From assembly GCF_029227915.1 (NCBI RefSeq), contig NC_079877.1, positions 9,608,001 through 9,672,000 of the forward strand: 64,000 nt of DNA, in the 5' to 3' direction. The position numbers and the translations under genes were made by a program. Shown one piece after another: positions 1 through 8,267 of this stretch. The DNA is from Hydractinia symbiolongicarpus. Lineage: Eukaryota; Cnidaria; Hydrozoa; Anthoathecata; Hydractiniidae. The notes beneath the pieces are model-generated. The model made no database searches and had not been told where the DNA came from. It saw only the letters and a program-made list of their open reading frames with translations. The stretch's first letter is position 1. Each line of letters begins with the position of its first letter.

Positions 1-2
1 AT

Positions 3-74
3 CCCGATAGGGTCATAGACTGGTGTTTTTCGGAGGATGAAAAGGCAGACTTTGAGCTCTTGTGGAGTAAATAA
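3..74 (+). CDS. C-terminal end of an unidentified Polinton gene
   Basis: The window opens inside a reading frame that runs 23 codons to a TAA at 72-74. The tail is acidic (SEDEKADFELLWSK at the end). I do not recognise the family from so short a tail. It lies upstream of, and in the same direction as, the conserved gene at 282-881. Confidence 0.3.
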   Translation, partial: PDRVIDWCFSEDEKADFELLWSK

Positions 75-240
75 ACGATAAATGAACAATGTGATGAGTG
101 TGAACGCGTACTCGACACCTACGACAGATGCTCCTGTGGACGGAAATTCCTCATTAAAGGTAAACTGCTATGCTGGTACTGATGGCATGAGTACATTACG
201 TATAATGGTGGAAGCTGTACGTGTACCAAAACCTAGTTGA
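75..240 (+). other. Short spacer with a possible zinc-ribbon remnant
   Basis: Two weak readings overlap. An ATG at 82 opens a 52-codon frame ending at 240 with no recognisable motif. The frame of the preceding gene continues past its stop and encodes CDEC, then CSCGRKF, then a later CTC, which looks like a cysteine-pair zinc ribbon broken by stops. The second reading suggests a decayed zinc-finger gene or the original tail of the upstream gene. Neither is certain. Confidence 0.2.
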
Positions 241-281
241 ACTCCAGTTTCCACAAAATAAAAGAATGTTCAAATTCGGTA

Positions 282-881
282 ATGAGAATTAACCCAAGAG
301 ACTTTTATGCTAAAGCGACTTCACTAAATATCGAAGATGTAAATATTGAAAATATCGTGCTAAGCGATCCTATTCCAGAAAAAAAGGGCAAGGATGAACG
401 CTTCATTATTGGCTATAAAAATAGTGACAGCAAGTTATCCCCTCTATTGATCAAAACCCCTAAAAACCTCTATTCTAATGGTGCCTCGCGTTACGATGAG
501 GGCTGCTCTCTTACCATGTCATTCGATATCTATAACCATCCCGAGTGGTTAGAGAAGTATGAGAGTATCCTGACCAAGGTAGAGTCCTTGGAGGGTCATT
601 GCTTCACCACTCCACCTATGAAAAAAGGTAAATACATCACCACCAAGGTGAAGAAGTGGGAGGGTAAACTTAGAACCGACTTCCATTCCAAAAAAGTACC
701 ACTAAAAAAAAGATGCGAGTGCAATGCCATCCTCAAGATATCTGGCATCTACAGGCAAGGTTCAAATTACTACATGCAAACCTACTTGGAGGAATGTAAG
801 TATAAGGTTGTCGAGTTTTATGGCTCCCGCTACCTTAGCGATTCCGACTCTGATGACGAATCCTTCGTCGTAGTAGACTAG
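282..881 (+). CDS. Conserved Polinton protein, 199 aa, function unknown
   Basis: Intact reading frame. The frame is open from 237, but the first ATG is at 282. The C-terminal half (around KKWEGKLRTDFHSKK and YYMQTYLEECKYK) is clearly conserved in Polinton 2 at 44598-44849 on the other strand, so this is a real gene under past constraint. The protein is basic in the middle and ends in an Asp/Ser-rich acidic tail (SDSDSDDE). The central LTMSFDIYNHPEWLEKYESI segment and the two-part layout recall small single-strand DNA-binding proteins of large DNA viruses, but that is a resemblance from memory only. It is followed by a 12-bp hairpin and the SAP-like gene. Confidence 0.7.
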   Translation: MRINPRDFYAKATSLNIEDVNIENIVLSDPIPEKKGKDERFIIGYKNSDSKLSPLLIKTPKNLYSNGASRYDEGCSLTMSFDIYNHPEWLEKYESILTKVESLEGHCFTTPPMKKGKYITTKVKKWEGKLRTDFHSKKVPLKKRCECNAILKISGIYRQGSNYYMQTYLEECKYKVVEFYGSRYLSDSDSDDESFVVVD

Positions 882-890
882 ATATGAAAG

Positions 891-923
891 GTTTTGATGT
901 GTGTTGATCTAACACATCAAAAC
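891..923 (+). terminator. Intergenic hairpin, 12-bp stem
   Basis: GTTTTGATGTGT at 891-902 pairs perfectly with 912-923 around a 9-nt loop. It lies 10 nt after the stop of the 199-aa gene and 4 nt (AAAC) before the next ATG. Polinton 2 has a hairpin of different sequence at the same boundary (44510-44536) with the same AAAC spacer. Proposed mRNA 3'-end signal. Confidence 0.55.
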
Positions 924-927
924 AAAC

Positions 928-1170
928 ATGAACGACGTTAAGGCACTGAAAAAGGAAGGGAAATCACTAAAGATTCGTAACTACTCAACTATGAAAAAAC
1001 CTGAACTCTTCGAATCCATCCGCAAGGTAAAGTACAAGGACGCTTCTACACAAACAAACGGTCCTTATTGCGAACCTTGTTGCACTATCGCTTGGCAAAA
1101 GAATCTTGAGCACCTTCTGGAAGATCTCGCTCAAAGGCAGCGAACTATCATATACGATGGTGTTTGCTGA
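928..1170 (+). CDS. SAP-like small protein with Cys cluster, 80 aa
   Basis: Small intact gene. Residues ~3-35 (LKKEGKSLKIRNYSTMKKPELFESIRK) have the helix-turn-helix pattern of SAP-like or Rho-N-like nucleic-acid-binding modules. They are followed by KDASTQTNGPYCEPCCTIAWQ, a short cysteine cluster that could bind a metal. The homologue in Polinton 2 (44227-44505, minus) keeps both parts, including YKDASTQT and GPYCE. It probably binds DNA or RNA in the element's replication or packaging, by inference. The start ATG follows a hairpin by 4 nt, and the gene converges with the membrane-protein gene at 1279-1908. Confidence 0.65.
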   Translation: MNDVKALKKEGKSLKIRNYSTMKKPELFESIRKVKYKDASTQTNGPYCEPCCTIAWQKNLEHLLEDLAQRQRTIIYDGVC

Positions 1171-1278
1171 TCGATGGTGATACAGGTGAAGTGGTTGGCA
1201 TAGCCTAGTAGAGTTTTGTGGGAGCTTATGCAGAAGCTACTTCCAACGAAACTTACACTGAGTAGGCAGGTGGTTGTT

Positions 1279-1908
1279 CTAAATACCGCTGACATATTGT
1301 ACAGACTGAAGTTTTTTGAGAAGTTCCTCCCTAGCCTCCTGTCTCCCTTGCGCTAATAATTCCGCGCGCTCGTTATCATTGATCATTGTCACAGCCTTCT
1401 TAGTCCTCTCGCGTATCTGCTCCTTGAGCATCATGTAGCGCTGTTTCTCTTGTATAATCATGGTGAACTCGCTGTCAAAGATCACACCATCTTGTATCAC
1501 TTTGGAGATCTTTTCGATCACGGTGTCCAGCTTGGACTCCGCTAGGAGCTTGATACATTCATGTATGTGAACCTTAAAACTTATGCGTTTGGACGCATTC
1601 TTCAAACCTACTTGCCCCATGCCTACTGCAAGAGTCGCTGCTTTCAGACCTATGGCTATCGGAGCTCCGAACCCCGTTGCAAGTGTGGCAATGCCAGCTG
1701 TGGCGGTTATCATAGTTACTGCGATCATTCCATGATCTGCATATCTCAGCCCTATCCCCCAGACTTTGAACTTTGAACGGAAGAACGCTTCGATCTCTTC
1801 GATCTTTTTCAACCGATAGACCTGGCTCTCTTCTAGGGTATTATGCGTAGGCTCTTGCTCAGGCGCACTTGGCGGTAAAGGCGGGTAAAGCTTAGCAATG
1901 TCAGTCAT
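1279..1908 (-). CDS. Conserved Polinton membrane protein (MTDI family), 209 aa
   Basis: Intact frame. It has a proline-rich N terminus (KLYPPLPPSAPEQEP), a charged helix, then a hydrophobic stretch around residues 60-100 (VTMITATAGIATLATGFG and GLKAATLAVGMGQVG) able to form two membrane segments, and a long charged C-terminal helix rich in Glu, Lys and Arg. Polinton 2 carries a homologue at 43562-44162 with the same plan, broken by a frameshift. The ATG follows the penton-like gene's TAA directly (GAATAAATG), so the two are probably co-expressed. Likely a virion or internal membrane protein, by inference. A cysteine-rich reading frame on the opposite strand at 1561-1776 is a shadow. Confidence 0.7.
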   Translation of the reverse strand: MTDIAKLYPPLPPSAPEQEPTHNTLEESQVYRLKKIEEIEAFFRSKFKVWGIGLRYADHGMIAVTMITATAGIATLATGFGAPIAIGLKAATLAVGMGQVGLKNASKRISFKVHIHECIKLLAESKLDTVIEKISKVIQDGVIFDSEFTMIIQEKQRYMMLKEQIRERTKKAVTMINDNERAELLAQGRQEAREELLKKLQSVQYVSGI

Positions 1909-2398
1909 TTATTCTATGAGAAAATGCATAGTAATTCCAACGAACGAAACGTTCTTATCGTGGTGATGCTCGTCCGTCAGCATGAACTCCAGCCTGTCTG
2001 TTGAACCTTTAAGAGGGAGGTATAGAGGGTTATCGAAACTCCCCGTAAGCATGACTCCCCATGCGTTTATCTCTTTGGTGGAAGCATGGCAAGAATCTTG
2101 GATTTTTTCCGTAGCACGCAGTCATCCTCGTCTAATTGAGGGAAAACAAGTCGTAACCTATGGTATACGTCAGTCTTGTAGAATGAATCGTAGTCACTCT
2201 TCATATAGTATTTTTTACTGGGATCGTAGGGTAGACCCAAGAGCTCTTGCAGTTGTCGATGAATCACCACCCGTCATTGTACCCGTCATTGACACGGAGC
2301 CTGCACAGTCCATTTTTCAGGACAAACAGCTTAATCTTGTCCTCTGCCTGACTGTTGACGATACTCGCTAAATCCTCAATCTTGTACAAGCCATTCAT
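1909..2398 (-). pseudogene. Penton-like minor capsid protein, frameshifted
   Basis: Minor capsid candidate. The N terminus starts MNGLYKIEDLASIV. The middle (around SDYDSFYKTDVYHRLRL) and the C-terminal block with SFDNPLYLPLKG, then DEHHHDKN, then a final beta strand, match the conserved tail of Polinton penton proteins, which fold as single jelly rolls. The reading frame changes at least twice, once near 2270 and once near 2070, so the gene is dead. Homologue in Polinton 2 at 43082-43559. The short gene at 2402-2581 precedes it and the MTDI membrane protein follows without a gap. The penton assignment rests on the C-terminal pattern and capsid-gene context, not on a search. Confidence 0.55.
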
Positions 2399-2401
2399 TA
2401 T

Positions 2402-2581
2402 TTAAAATCGAGTAACTCTTTGATCAGGCTCTACCTCACGGATGGTAAACTCGCTGTCACTGAAGAGGTTCAGCCACGTAGGGCGGATACTGATCGACTT
2501 CAAAGCGATCCTCGTGTCCTGCCCTAGGTAGTCTTCAAATATCGTAGGTTTCTCTATATCTGTGACATACAGCTGTCTCAA
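2402..2581 (-). pseudogene. Short conserved protein upstream of penton gene, start lost
   Basis: Sixty-codon frame with the core GQDTRIALKSISIRPTWLNLF, repeated almost unchanged in Polinton 2 at 42917-43095 (GQGTRIAL and ISIRPTWLNLF). Protein-level conservation shows it was coding. At the start position this copy has TTG and the other has ATA, so each seems to have lost an original ATG independently. It diverges from the gene at 2598 across a 16-bp palindrome. Function unknown. It could be the N-terminal part or a partner of the penton protein. Confidence 0.5.
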
Positions 2582-2597
2582 GTTTCTTTAAAGAAAC
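2582..2597. promoter_or_regulatory. 16-bp palindrome between divergent genes
   Basis: GTTTCTTTAAAGAAAC is a perfect palindrome filling the gap between the divergent genes at 2581 (minus) and 2598 (plus). Polinton 2 has a shortened version (TTTCTTAAAGAAA, 42903-42915) in the same gap. It may be a shared promoter or operator. Confidence 0.45.
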
Positions 2598-3718
2598 ATG
2601 AGCTTTTACTCGTATAACCCTAGAGCAAAGTACAAGTCCAACAGAGGTGACTGGCCTCTCGGTGTAACTAACTTGGAGCATCAGGACCTCTGCGTGTCTA
2701 CGACTCAGCACATTTTCGTGGCCTTCCCAAAATTCACCAAGTACCCCATCAAAGTTCCCACTAACCTGTTGAACGATCCTGTGAGGGTAAATTGGGAGGG
2801 GCAAGCCTTGGACTATTGGAACATCCAGGTGAATTTCGCTTGTCATTGCGCGACAACGGCGTTTTTGGATCCCTGCCAAGCACATGAGTGGCTCCGTACC
2901 CCTCGTTCAATCTATTTTCAAATTCCACGTGTACTACCACATGAGACGTATTCTCGCGAGAATGAAGGTACCTATGCCCTACGAAAGAGGCTTTTCCCAG
3001 TACGAGAACCCCTACTCCACCTCGCGGTATGCGCAAATATGTACTGAGTACGGTGCGTACAAGTTCAAAGCCCTGGTGTCATTGTTGACAAATGGTAGAT
3101 GGTGGCCGCAGGTTGATGGGGATTGGGCCAAGTTTATCATCTTCACTAGCCAGGGTCTGACATCGGAGGGCCTGATGAAACTTAGCAAGAGTATTTGCGT
3201 TTACGTGATCTTGCTACTAGGACCCCAAGCGAGTGCCAAGGTCTCAATCCTAGGCTCTAACGCCGATAACTTCACGGCTAGACAGATCCTCCTGCAGAAA
3301 TTTGAGGCCATGCTTCAACGTGAGGAAAACGTAAGTCAAGACATCACCGAGTTTCAAAAGGTGCTCCAGTATGCACGGACTCCAGTAAACTTCGCCGTGA
3401 TATCCAGTGTGTACATGCTCCCCTCCAACATGGATCTCCGCATTGGAGAGATTGTGGGGTATAACAACAACGTTCCAATCGCGCCCTCTAACATAAGTGT
3501 AGGTATGGAGCTAGATCTGAACACCAAAGCCATGGGCAATGCTGTCAAACATGCGGCAGCCTTCACCACACCTCCTAGGCAGACTATCAAGTTGAATAAA
3601 CCACGCCTCGCCATGGTCCAAGGAAGCCCACAGGCAGCACGAGGATATCAAGGCTACCGTTATCACGTTGGGAGTAGGACTGATACTCGTATACATCTGG
3701 ATGAAGAAACAGGTCTAA
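2598..3718 (+). pseudogene. Conserved Polinton structural-type protein (MSFYSYNPR family), frameshifted
   Basis: Begins MSFYSYNPRAKY, a start found widely in cnidarian Polintons. It continues with a block of aromatic and proline residues, then FHVYYHMRRIL, then RYAQICTEYG. The end reads as a membrane helix (IKATVITLGVGLILVYIWM) before a TAA at 3716-3718. The frame shifts near 2870 and again near 3640, so it is broken. About 370 residues if intact in length. Polinton 2 keeps only the first ~60 codons (42709-42900). The position between penton and coiled-coil genes points to a virion role, perhaps a membrane-anchored minor structural protein. No enzymatic motif seen. Confidence 0.6.
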
Positions 3719-3740
3719 TATATGTTTATCAACATATTAG
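3715..3740. terminator. Hairpin between convergent genes
   Basis: CTAATATATGTT pairs with AACATATTAG with a 2-nt bulge. It overlaps the stop of the plus-strand structural gene and lies before the end of the minus-strand coiled-coil gene. Candidate shared 3'-end signal. Confidence 0.35.
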
Positions 3741-3780
3741 ACTCTCTACGATCTCTTACCACCCTTACTCCTCCTGTTAC

Positions 3781-4992
3781 TTACATACGCAACAACAATA
3801 CCCACAGCGGCAGCGCCATGTACAAGTGCTTTACCATGAATTCAAAAACTCTCGCTGCAACTCTGAAAAAGAACGACACCACGCTGCCAATGATCCCTGG
3901 TAGTGCAGCACCTGCTTTGCTTGCTAGGTACTTCAAAAATCTCTCGAGTCTTTCATGAGGTTTCCGTACAAAACCTTTCCCACCCGTACTTCCTCCAGCA
4001 CTACCTCCTCCAGCAGTACCTCCACCTCCTGTAACGGCGAACACGATGGTTGATATCAGGAGACCAACAGCGGAGACGATACTGGCTATAATAAAAGCCT
4101 GATCTTTGAACAGGATCCTGAGTTTTTCAGCCAAAGTTTTATCATCCCCTGCAATCTTCATCAATGTCTTCTTGATGTGTAGCAGCTGGCTCTGAGTGTC
4201 AGATGATAGTAAACCGTGCGCTTTTGCAGTAGCCTCTTTTTGATCACGTAGTCGTTCCAGGTCTTCCTTGGCTTTGGCTATATCCCTGTCCCAGATAGCT
4301 AGCTGTTCCTCGGATGCTCCAGGTGTGGCTTTCTTGCTCTCGAGCTTTTTTACCTCGACTTCTGCTTTGTTGATCTCACTGTCGTAGAAGATCATCTTGC
4401 CTTTCAAGTGCTTGAGGTTACCCCTTCGCATTTGAAGCTCGCTGTTTAACCCTCTTCCATCCCCGCTAAAGGAAGTATTTTCGATAAAACTCTCCGTGTT
4501 ATCGAGCACGTTCTCGACTAGCGGCAACATTTCGATGTCATCAGCCTTTTCATTGACATTATCCAATTCGGTAAGGAGTTTTGGAGCCATCCTCTTACTG
4601 CCCTTGTGTGGTGTAGTATGGCTCGCAATCGCCCCGCACCTAACCTCCTCTGTATCTCGGCAACTGCTCTCAATTCTCCCTCCCCCTTTGTAAGCTCCAC
4701 ACCCTTGCAAAGAAGCCAGTTCCCATCGACCTTAAACTTGTTGTAGTATCTCGCACTCGGCTCTCCCAGCTCATTACTTAGGAGATCATAAAGATCGTCT
4801 ACTTTCGATTTGAGCAACTCTCCTCTTGCGTAGGTCGTGATTCCTCCGCTAGACGATTGACCCTGCTCTTCTAGTGTTAGGGTGGACCCAGGAACAAAGG
4901 ATCTCGCTCTCGCTACTAAACTCTTCAGGCTCGTCTGGAATGTCTTCCACTGGCGTAAAGTCATCTCCTTCATATATTGGATTAATCGGCAT
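3781..4992 (-). pseudogene. Coiled-coil/transmembrane Polinton protein, frameshifted
   Basis: The start at 4992 (GAATAAATGCC) matches the start of the Polinton 2 homologue at 41640. It has an acidic N terminus, a long Lys/Glu coiled coil (around KKLESKKATPGASEEQ), then the hallmark KIAGDDKTLAEKLRILFKDQ followed by a hydrophobic segment (IIASIVSAVGLLISTIVFAV), a Gly/Ser-rich linker, a basic region and a second hydrophobic domain (GAALPGIIGSVVSFFF). This combination recurs in cnidarian Polintons. Frameshifts near 4870 and 4560-4700 break it. It diverges from the major capsid gene across only 29 bp, so both were probably expressed together. Likely a virion membrane or fusion-like accessory protein. 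The function is not established. Confidence 0.6.
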
Positions 4993-5021
4993 TTATTCAA
5001 CCCTCTACAACCTATTAATAA
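4993..5021. promoter_or_regulatory. 29-bp bidirectional intergenic promoter candidate
   Basis: The whole space between two divergent start codons (4992 minus, 5022 plus). Its core is CAACCCTCTACAACC, flanked on both sides by AATAA running into the ATG. The same 29 bases occur without a change between the same two genes in Polinton 2 (41611-41639), although the flanking genes differ at many positions. Strong candidate for a conserved late promoter driving capsid and coiled-coil genes. Confidence 0.6.
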
Positions 5022-6096
5022 ATGTACGGAACGAAGTTAGATGCACAGAAGGAATTAAAAGTGATGCTGGCAATGAAGGGGAAGAAGCAGCGTATCAAGG
5101 TGAGCCATGTCCCCTCAACAATCAACCAGAACGAAGACTTGTATGTCGACGTACCAAACATGGGACAGAATGATATAATTTTCCCAGGCTCCCTCAAACC
5201 CCTCTTTGACTTGGAGCTTACTGGCACCAATACGAAACGCACCATCGTCAGCAACATCGGTAAAAGCTAGCGACCATGTAGGAAATGATGAAGAAAAAGC
5301 GATCGTGGCAGCTTACGGCAACACATTTTGCATCCCTATTGGTAAAATGTTCGAACTCACTACAGACTTGCCCTTCTACCAAGCAAGCTTACACGACAGG
5401 CTGCAGTTCGTAATACGTTTTGCACCTCACGACCAAGTCATCAAAGATGCTGGTACGGTTGCTACTGGAAGTACGGAAGCCAAGCCAGCTGATGCTGGTT
5501 ATAAAAATAACCAAAATCGCGCTCGAGTTTGATAATGTGACAAACGAGGGTCTTAGCAGTGCTATGATGTCCAGGTACTCGAGGCTGGCCCTGACGTACG
5601 AACGGATCTTGAGGAGCAAAGTGGTGACCATGAAAAAAGCCGATACCTCCAGATCGATACTCTGAAGGGTGTCTTGCTACTCTTTGTAGATCCGGGGAAA
5701 GTCAAGGCTTACGCCGGTGCCAACGAACAGTTCTACAACCAAAAGATCGAGAACATCGCAATCACGGTAGAAGGTGAGCCGAATGAACTGTATAGTCACG
5801 CCATGCTCCCGAAAGGTCATCTCGAGCAAGTCGTTGAACACTTTGGTAGCCACGACTCGGAGGTGACCATTGGGCAGTTCATGACTAAGCGCTATGCGCT
5901 GTTCATTGATTTCCGCAGTAGTCCAGATCACAGTCTCCATGGTTCTGGCAGACCATTGCAAAGACTTAGCGATGGGATCACCTTGCATATGACCAAGAAG
6001 GCGGATGGAACTGGAGATATCGAGTACTACGTGTACTTGCTCCAAGATGCGCAGCTGAATATTTTGGATGGGCGCTTCCACTCTGCGGAATATTAG
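5022..6096 (+). pseudogene. Polinton major capsid protein (double jelly-roll type), broken
   Basis: The N terminus starts MYGTKLD and has NQNEDLYVDVPNM. The C-terminal domain holds LLLFVDPGKVKAYAGANE, then FIDFRSSPDHSLHGSG and GDIEYYVYLLQDAQLN, the conserved end of Polinton hexon-like capsid proteins. Compared with Polinton 2, about 125 bp are missing after residue ~80, and the frame shifts near 5265, 5510 and 5650. The stop is at 6096. It belongs with the penton-like and ATPase genes in capsid assembly. The same-strand gene at 6109 follows after 12 bp. The family assignment is by recognised motifs; the fold is known for the family, not seen here. Confidence 0.75.
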
Positions 6097-6108
6097 AAAT
6101 AAACATAC

Positions 6109-6396
6109 ATGGCAACTATTGGTGTACTCGTAGCAGGTGCTACTATAAATGCGTTTGCATTTAGCGGTTCAAATTTCCTGTTTTCAAAACTGTCAGGGCA
6201 TGGCGAGGCAGAACGTAAGAGGCACGATAAAGCGATCAAACAACTTCAAGCTGCCCAAGAACAGTGGGTGTGGGATCGTCAAGCGAAGATCGACTGGTAC
6301 AATCAGCAGCGAGAGCTTAAGCGTCAAGCTGGCGAAAGCTTAAAAGACTCTCCGACTAATATATACCCTCGAAGCAACAATAAGACGGTGAGCTGA
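6109..6396 (+). CDS. Small membrane/coiled-coil protein after capsid gene, C-terminus altered
   Basis: The N terminus is hydrophobic (MATIGVLVAGATINAFAFSG), then SNFLFSKL, then a charged helix (HDKAIKQLQAAQEQWVWDRQ) ending with YNQQRELKRQAGESL. The homologue in Polinton 2 (39940-40335) continues into a second hydrophobic segment and a KYM end. In this copy the frame ends earlier, but VGSLALLVFVVYKYI is still encoded just downstream in another frame, so the C terminus was lost by a deletion or frameshift near 6350. A conserved small protein beside the capsid gene in cnidarian Polintons, possibly a minor virion protein. Function unknown. Confidence 0.6.
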   Translation: MATIGVLVAGATINAFAFSGSNFLFSKLSGHGEAERKRHDKAIKQLQAAQEQWVWDRQAKIDWYNQQRELKRQAGESLKDSPTNIYPRSNNKTVS

Positions 6397-6443
6397 CGTT
6401 CATGGTAGGATCCTTGGCTCTGCTTGTCTTCGTGGTGTACAAG

Positions 6444-6452
6444 TATATATAA
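6444..6452 (+). promoter_or_regulatory. TATA-like box upstream of integrase
   Basis: TATATATAA sits 27 nt before the integrase start codon and directly before the start-codon hairpin. Spacing suits a TATA element of a gene with a very short leader. Only sequence resemblance supports it. Confidence 0.25.
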
Positions 6453-6460
6453 GGAACGTT

Positions 6461-6487
6461 TTTCGACATGTAATAAACATGTCGAAA
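6461..6487 (+). terminator. Start-codon hairpin of integrase, 11-bp stem
   Basis: TTTCGACATGT pairs perfectly with ACATGTCGAAA around an AATAA loop. The integrase ATG (6479) is inside the right arm. Polinton 2 has a hairpin of other sequence at 39907-39930 that also contains its integrase ATG. It lies between the small membrane-protein gene and integrase, so it could end the upstream mRNA, gate translation of integrase, or both. Confidence 0.5.
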
Positions 6488-7558
6488 GCACATATAGTTA
6501 CGGCTGAAGAAGCTGAAAAGCTAAGTCAAATCTATTATCAACCCGAACATATCTGGACCGGACGAAAAGCCATTAAACTACTCGCCGAACTCTCTGGCCT
6601 TTCTAAAAAGAGAGTTATTCACTGGTTGACTTGACAACTTGCTGGGCTCAGACATATCAAAGGCCCCAAACGCATCAATTATCCGCATTTCACAATCACA
6701 AAGCCTAATGACATGCACCAATTCGACTTACTCTACATGCTACACAATAACGTGTATGGAAACACTTATAAATACATCCTAACAGGCATCGACGTGGCTT
6801 CGAGGTATAAGGTAGCGAGACCCTTGAGAACGAAAAAAGCTAGTGAAGTAGCTGACATGCTCAAGGACATATACAAAGCCAGACTCCTCAAATATCCGAG
6901 TATATTTTAGTGTGACAACGGCAGTGAGTTCAAGTTGGACGTGAGTAAGCTGCTAGAGACCAAAGGTGTTGAGATAAGACGTGCAACTACCAAGTACCAC
7001 CATACTTTCACGGCGTTCGTGGAGTCCTATAACAAGGCGCTCGCGGAGAGACTCTTCAAACCTCAAGATGCGCAAGAGCTTGCCTCTAACAAAACTAGTA
7101 CCACATGGGTCAAACACTTGTACACTATCGTGAAAAGCATGAACAATAGTAAAACGGTTATGATCGACATGAAACCTTCAAAAGCCATCAAGCTGGATGA
7201 AGTCCCGCTTATGAAAAGTGAGCAGCGCCCCGATGAAAAGCCTCTAGCCGATGAAAAGCCTCTACCCGATGACGGTCTATATTTGTACTTGCTGCAACCT
7301 GGAGAAGAGCATGGTGATGCTAAAAGACGTGCAACGGACGCTTGGTGGAGCAAAAAGACGTATAGACTCGACCGTATTGTAACAGGTACACGTGTCCTGT
7401 ACAATTTGGCAGATGGGCCTGATCGAAGCTTTGTGGCGGAGGAGCTTATGCTAGTACCAGAGAGTGTTGAAGTACCTCCGGAGCATGTTAAAGTTAAATT
7501 TCTCGAGTTGGATAGCCATTTCACCGGTGTACCCGCAGCGTATACACCACTCAGTTGA
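6479..7558 (+). pseudogene. Polinton integrase (retroviral-type DDE), two nonsense codons
   Basis: A single frame of 360 codons interrupted only by TGA at 6632 and TAG at 6908; both fit C-to-T change at CGA and CAG codons. The N-terminal helical domain has WTGRKAIKLLAELSGLSKKR. The catalytic core shows the first Asp in HQFDLLYM, the second in CDNGSEFK, and Glu in AFVESYNKAL. The C-terminal SH3-like part has RRATDAWWSKKTYRLDRIV and FVAEELMLVPE, typical of Polinton integrases. It inserts element DNA into the host genome. The stop lies inside a duplicated 42-bp unit. The start codon is in a hairpin stem. Confidence 0.88.
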
Positions 7559-7632
7559 TACTTGGGGGTAATTTTTGTGTATATACACCAGCGTATACAC
7601 CACTCAGTTGATACTGAGCGTAATTTTTGTGG
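7538..7632. repeat. Two direct ~42-bp repeats at integrase 3' end
   Basis: 7538-7579 and 7591-7632 share a GCGTATACACC start, a TCAGTTGATACT block and a TAATTTTTGTG end, with 4 or so differences. The integrase stop codon is in the first copy. Local tandem duplication with an 11-bp spacer. Confidence 0.7.
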
Positions 7633-7635
7633 CAG

Positions 7636-7662
7636 TTAACGTGAACCTGTGGTTCACGTTAA
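7636..7662. terminator. Perfect hairpin after integrase, 12-bp stem
   Basis: TTAACGTGAACC and its exact complement flank a 3-nt loop, followed by TACCTACC. A diverged copy of the same hairpin plus the TACCTACC tail lies at 9601-9637. It lies in the gap between convergent genes and is a candidate mRNA 3'-end signal. Confidence 0.5.
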
Positions 7663-7756
7663 TACCTACCCGAGCAACATCCCTTTAATCATCGTTGGAG
7701 TCATCATCATCGCTGGAGTCAATCGGATGAAGGCGGGTATAATCATAAGAATGTAG

Positions 7757-7788
7757 CGTGTAGAATGGATGGCTATCCATTCTACACG
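7757..7788. terminator. 14-bp hairpin over the stop of the 161-aa gene
   Basis: CGTGTAGAATGGAT pairs perfectly with ATCCATTCTACACG around a 4-nt loop. The TAG of the minus-strand gene at 7782-8267 is inside the stem. Longest perfect stem in the element. Confidence 0.55.
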
Positions 7789-8267
7789 ATTCCCTTGATA
7801 ACATTAGGCTGGCTATCAAGGTTGATGATGTCAATCAATGCTCTGTCATCGATTTCAATATTGAGTATATCGCCTATATTTTTTAGGTCTGCTAGATCAG
7901 AGAGCCTTAAGTCCTTATCCTTGATGATCTCATAACATACCTCGCCGCACTTGTTCACCTTATTGGAGACGATATGCAGACCCCGGTCCTCAATATCGAC
8001 CTTGAGCACTTCATCTTCGAGATCCTCATCTATATATTCCGTCGGGATTGTCGCCCATGGTTTTTCGCCCAAAACTACTCTGTCTAAAAGCTCGTCATCA
8101 TCCGGATATACAAAACCTTCATAGTACTCCCCATTTCTAAATCTAAAATTTTCCAAAGACTGTAAACAATAACCGATAGTAGACCCTGCCTTGATGCAGC
8201 ATCTCAGCACGGGTACCCGAATATTGTAAAGGTTTTTAAATTGTTGGCTCTGTACATAGGCTTCCAT
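7782..8267 (-). CDS. Unidentified acidic protein, 161 aa, only in Polinton 1
   Basis: Intact frame starting MEAYVQSQQFKNLYNIRV with a cysteine pair (VLRCCIKAG) and an acidic second half (EYIDEDLEDEVLKVDIEDRG and EIIKDKDLRLSDLADL). No catalytic motif, signal peptide or membrane segment is visible. Polinton 2 has no counterpart; there Bro and integrase are only about 60 bp apart. Intactness among broken neighbours, and a perfect hairpin over the stop codon, argue that it is a real accessory gene. Possibly a host-interaction protein, but no function can be assigned. Confidence 0.5.
   Translation of the reverse strand: MEAYVQSQQFKNLYNIRVPVLRCCIKAGSTIGYCLQSLENFRFRNGEYYEGFVYPDDDELLDRVVLGEKPWATIPTEYIDEDLEDEVLKVDIEDRGLHIVSNKVNKCGEVCYEIIKDKDLRLSDLADLKNIGDILNIEIDDRALIDIINLDSQPNVIKGIV

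Noticed and set aside
1561-1776. Cysteine-rich 71-residue frame on the plus strand
   Set aside because: It is the complement of the conserved minus-strand membrane-protein gene, which is also present in Polinton 2.
2535-3036. Minus-strand frames opposite the MSFYSYN gene (2535-2885 and 2761-3036)
   Set aside because: Not conserved in Polinton 2 and opposite a frame with clear family signature.
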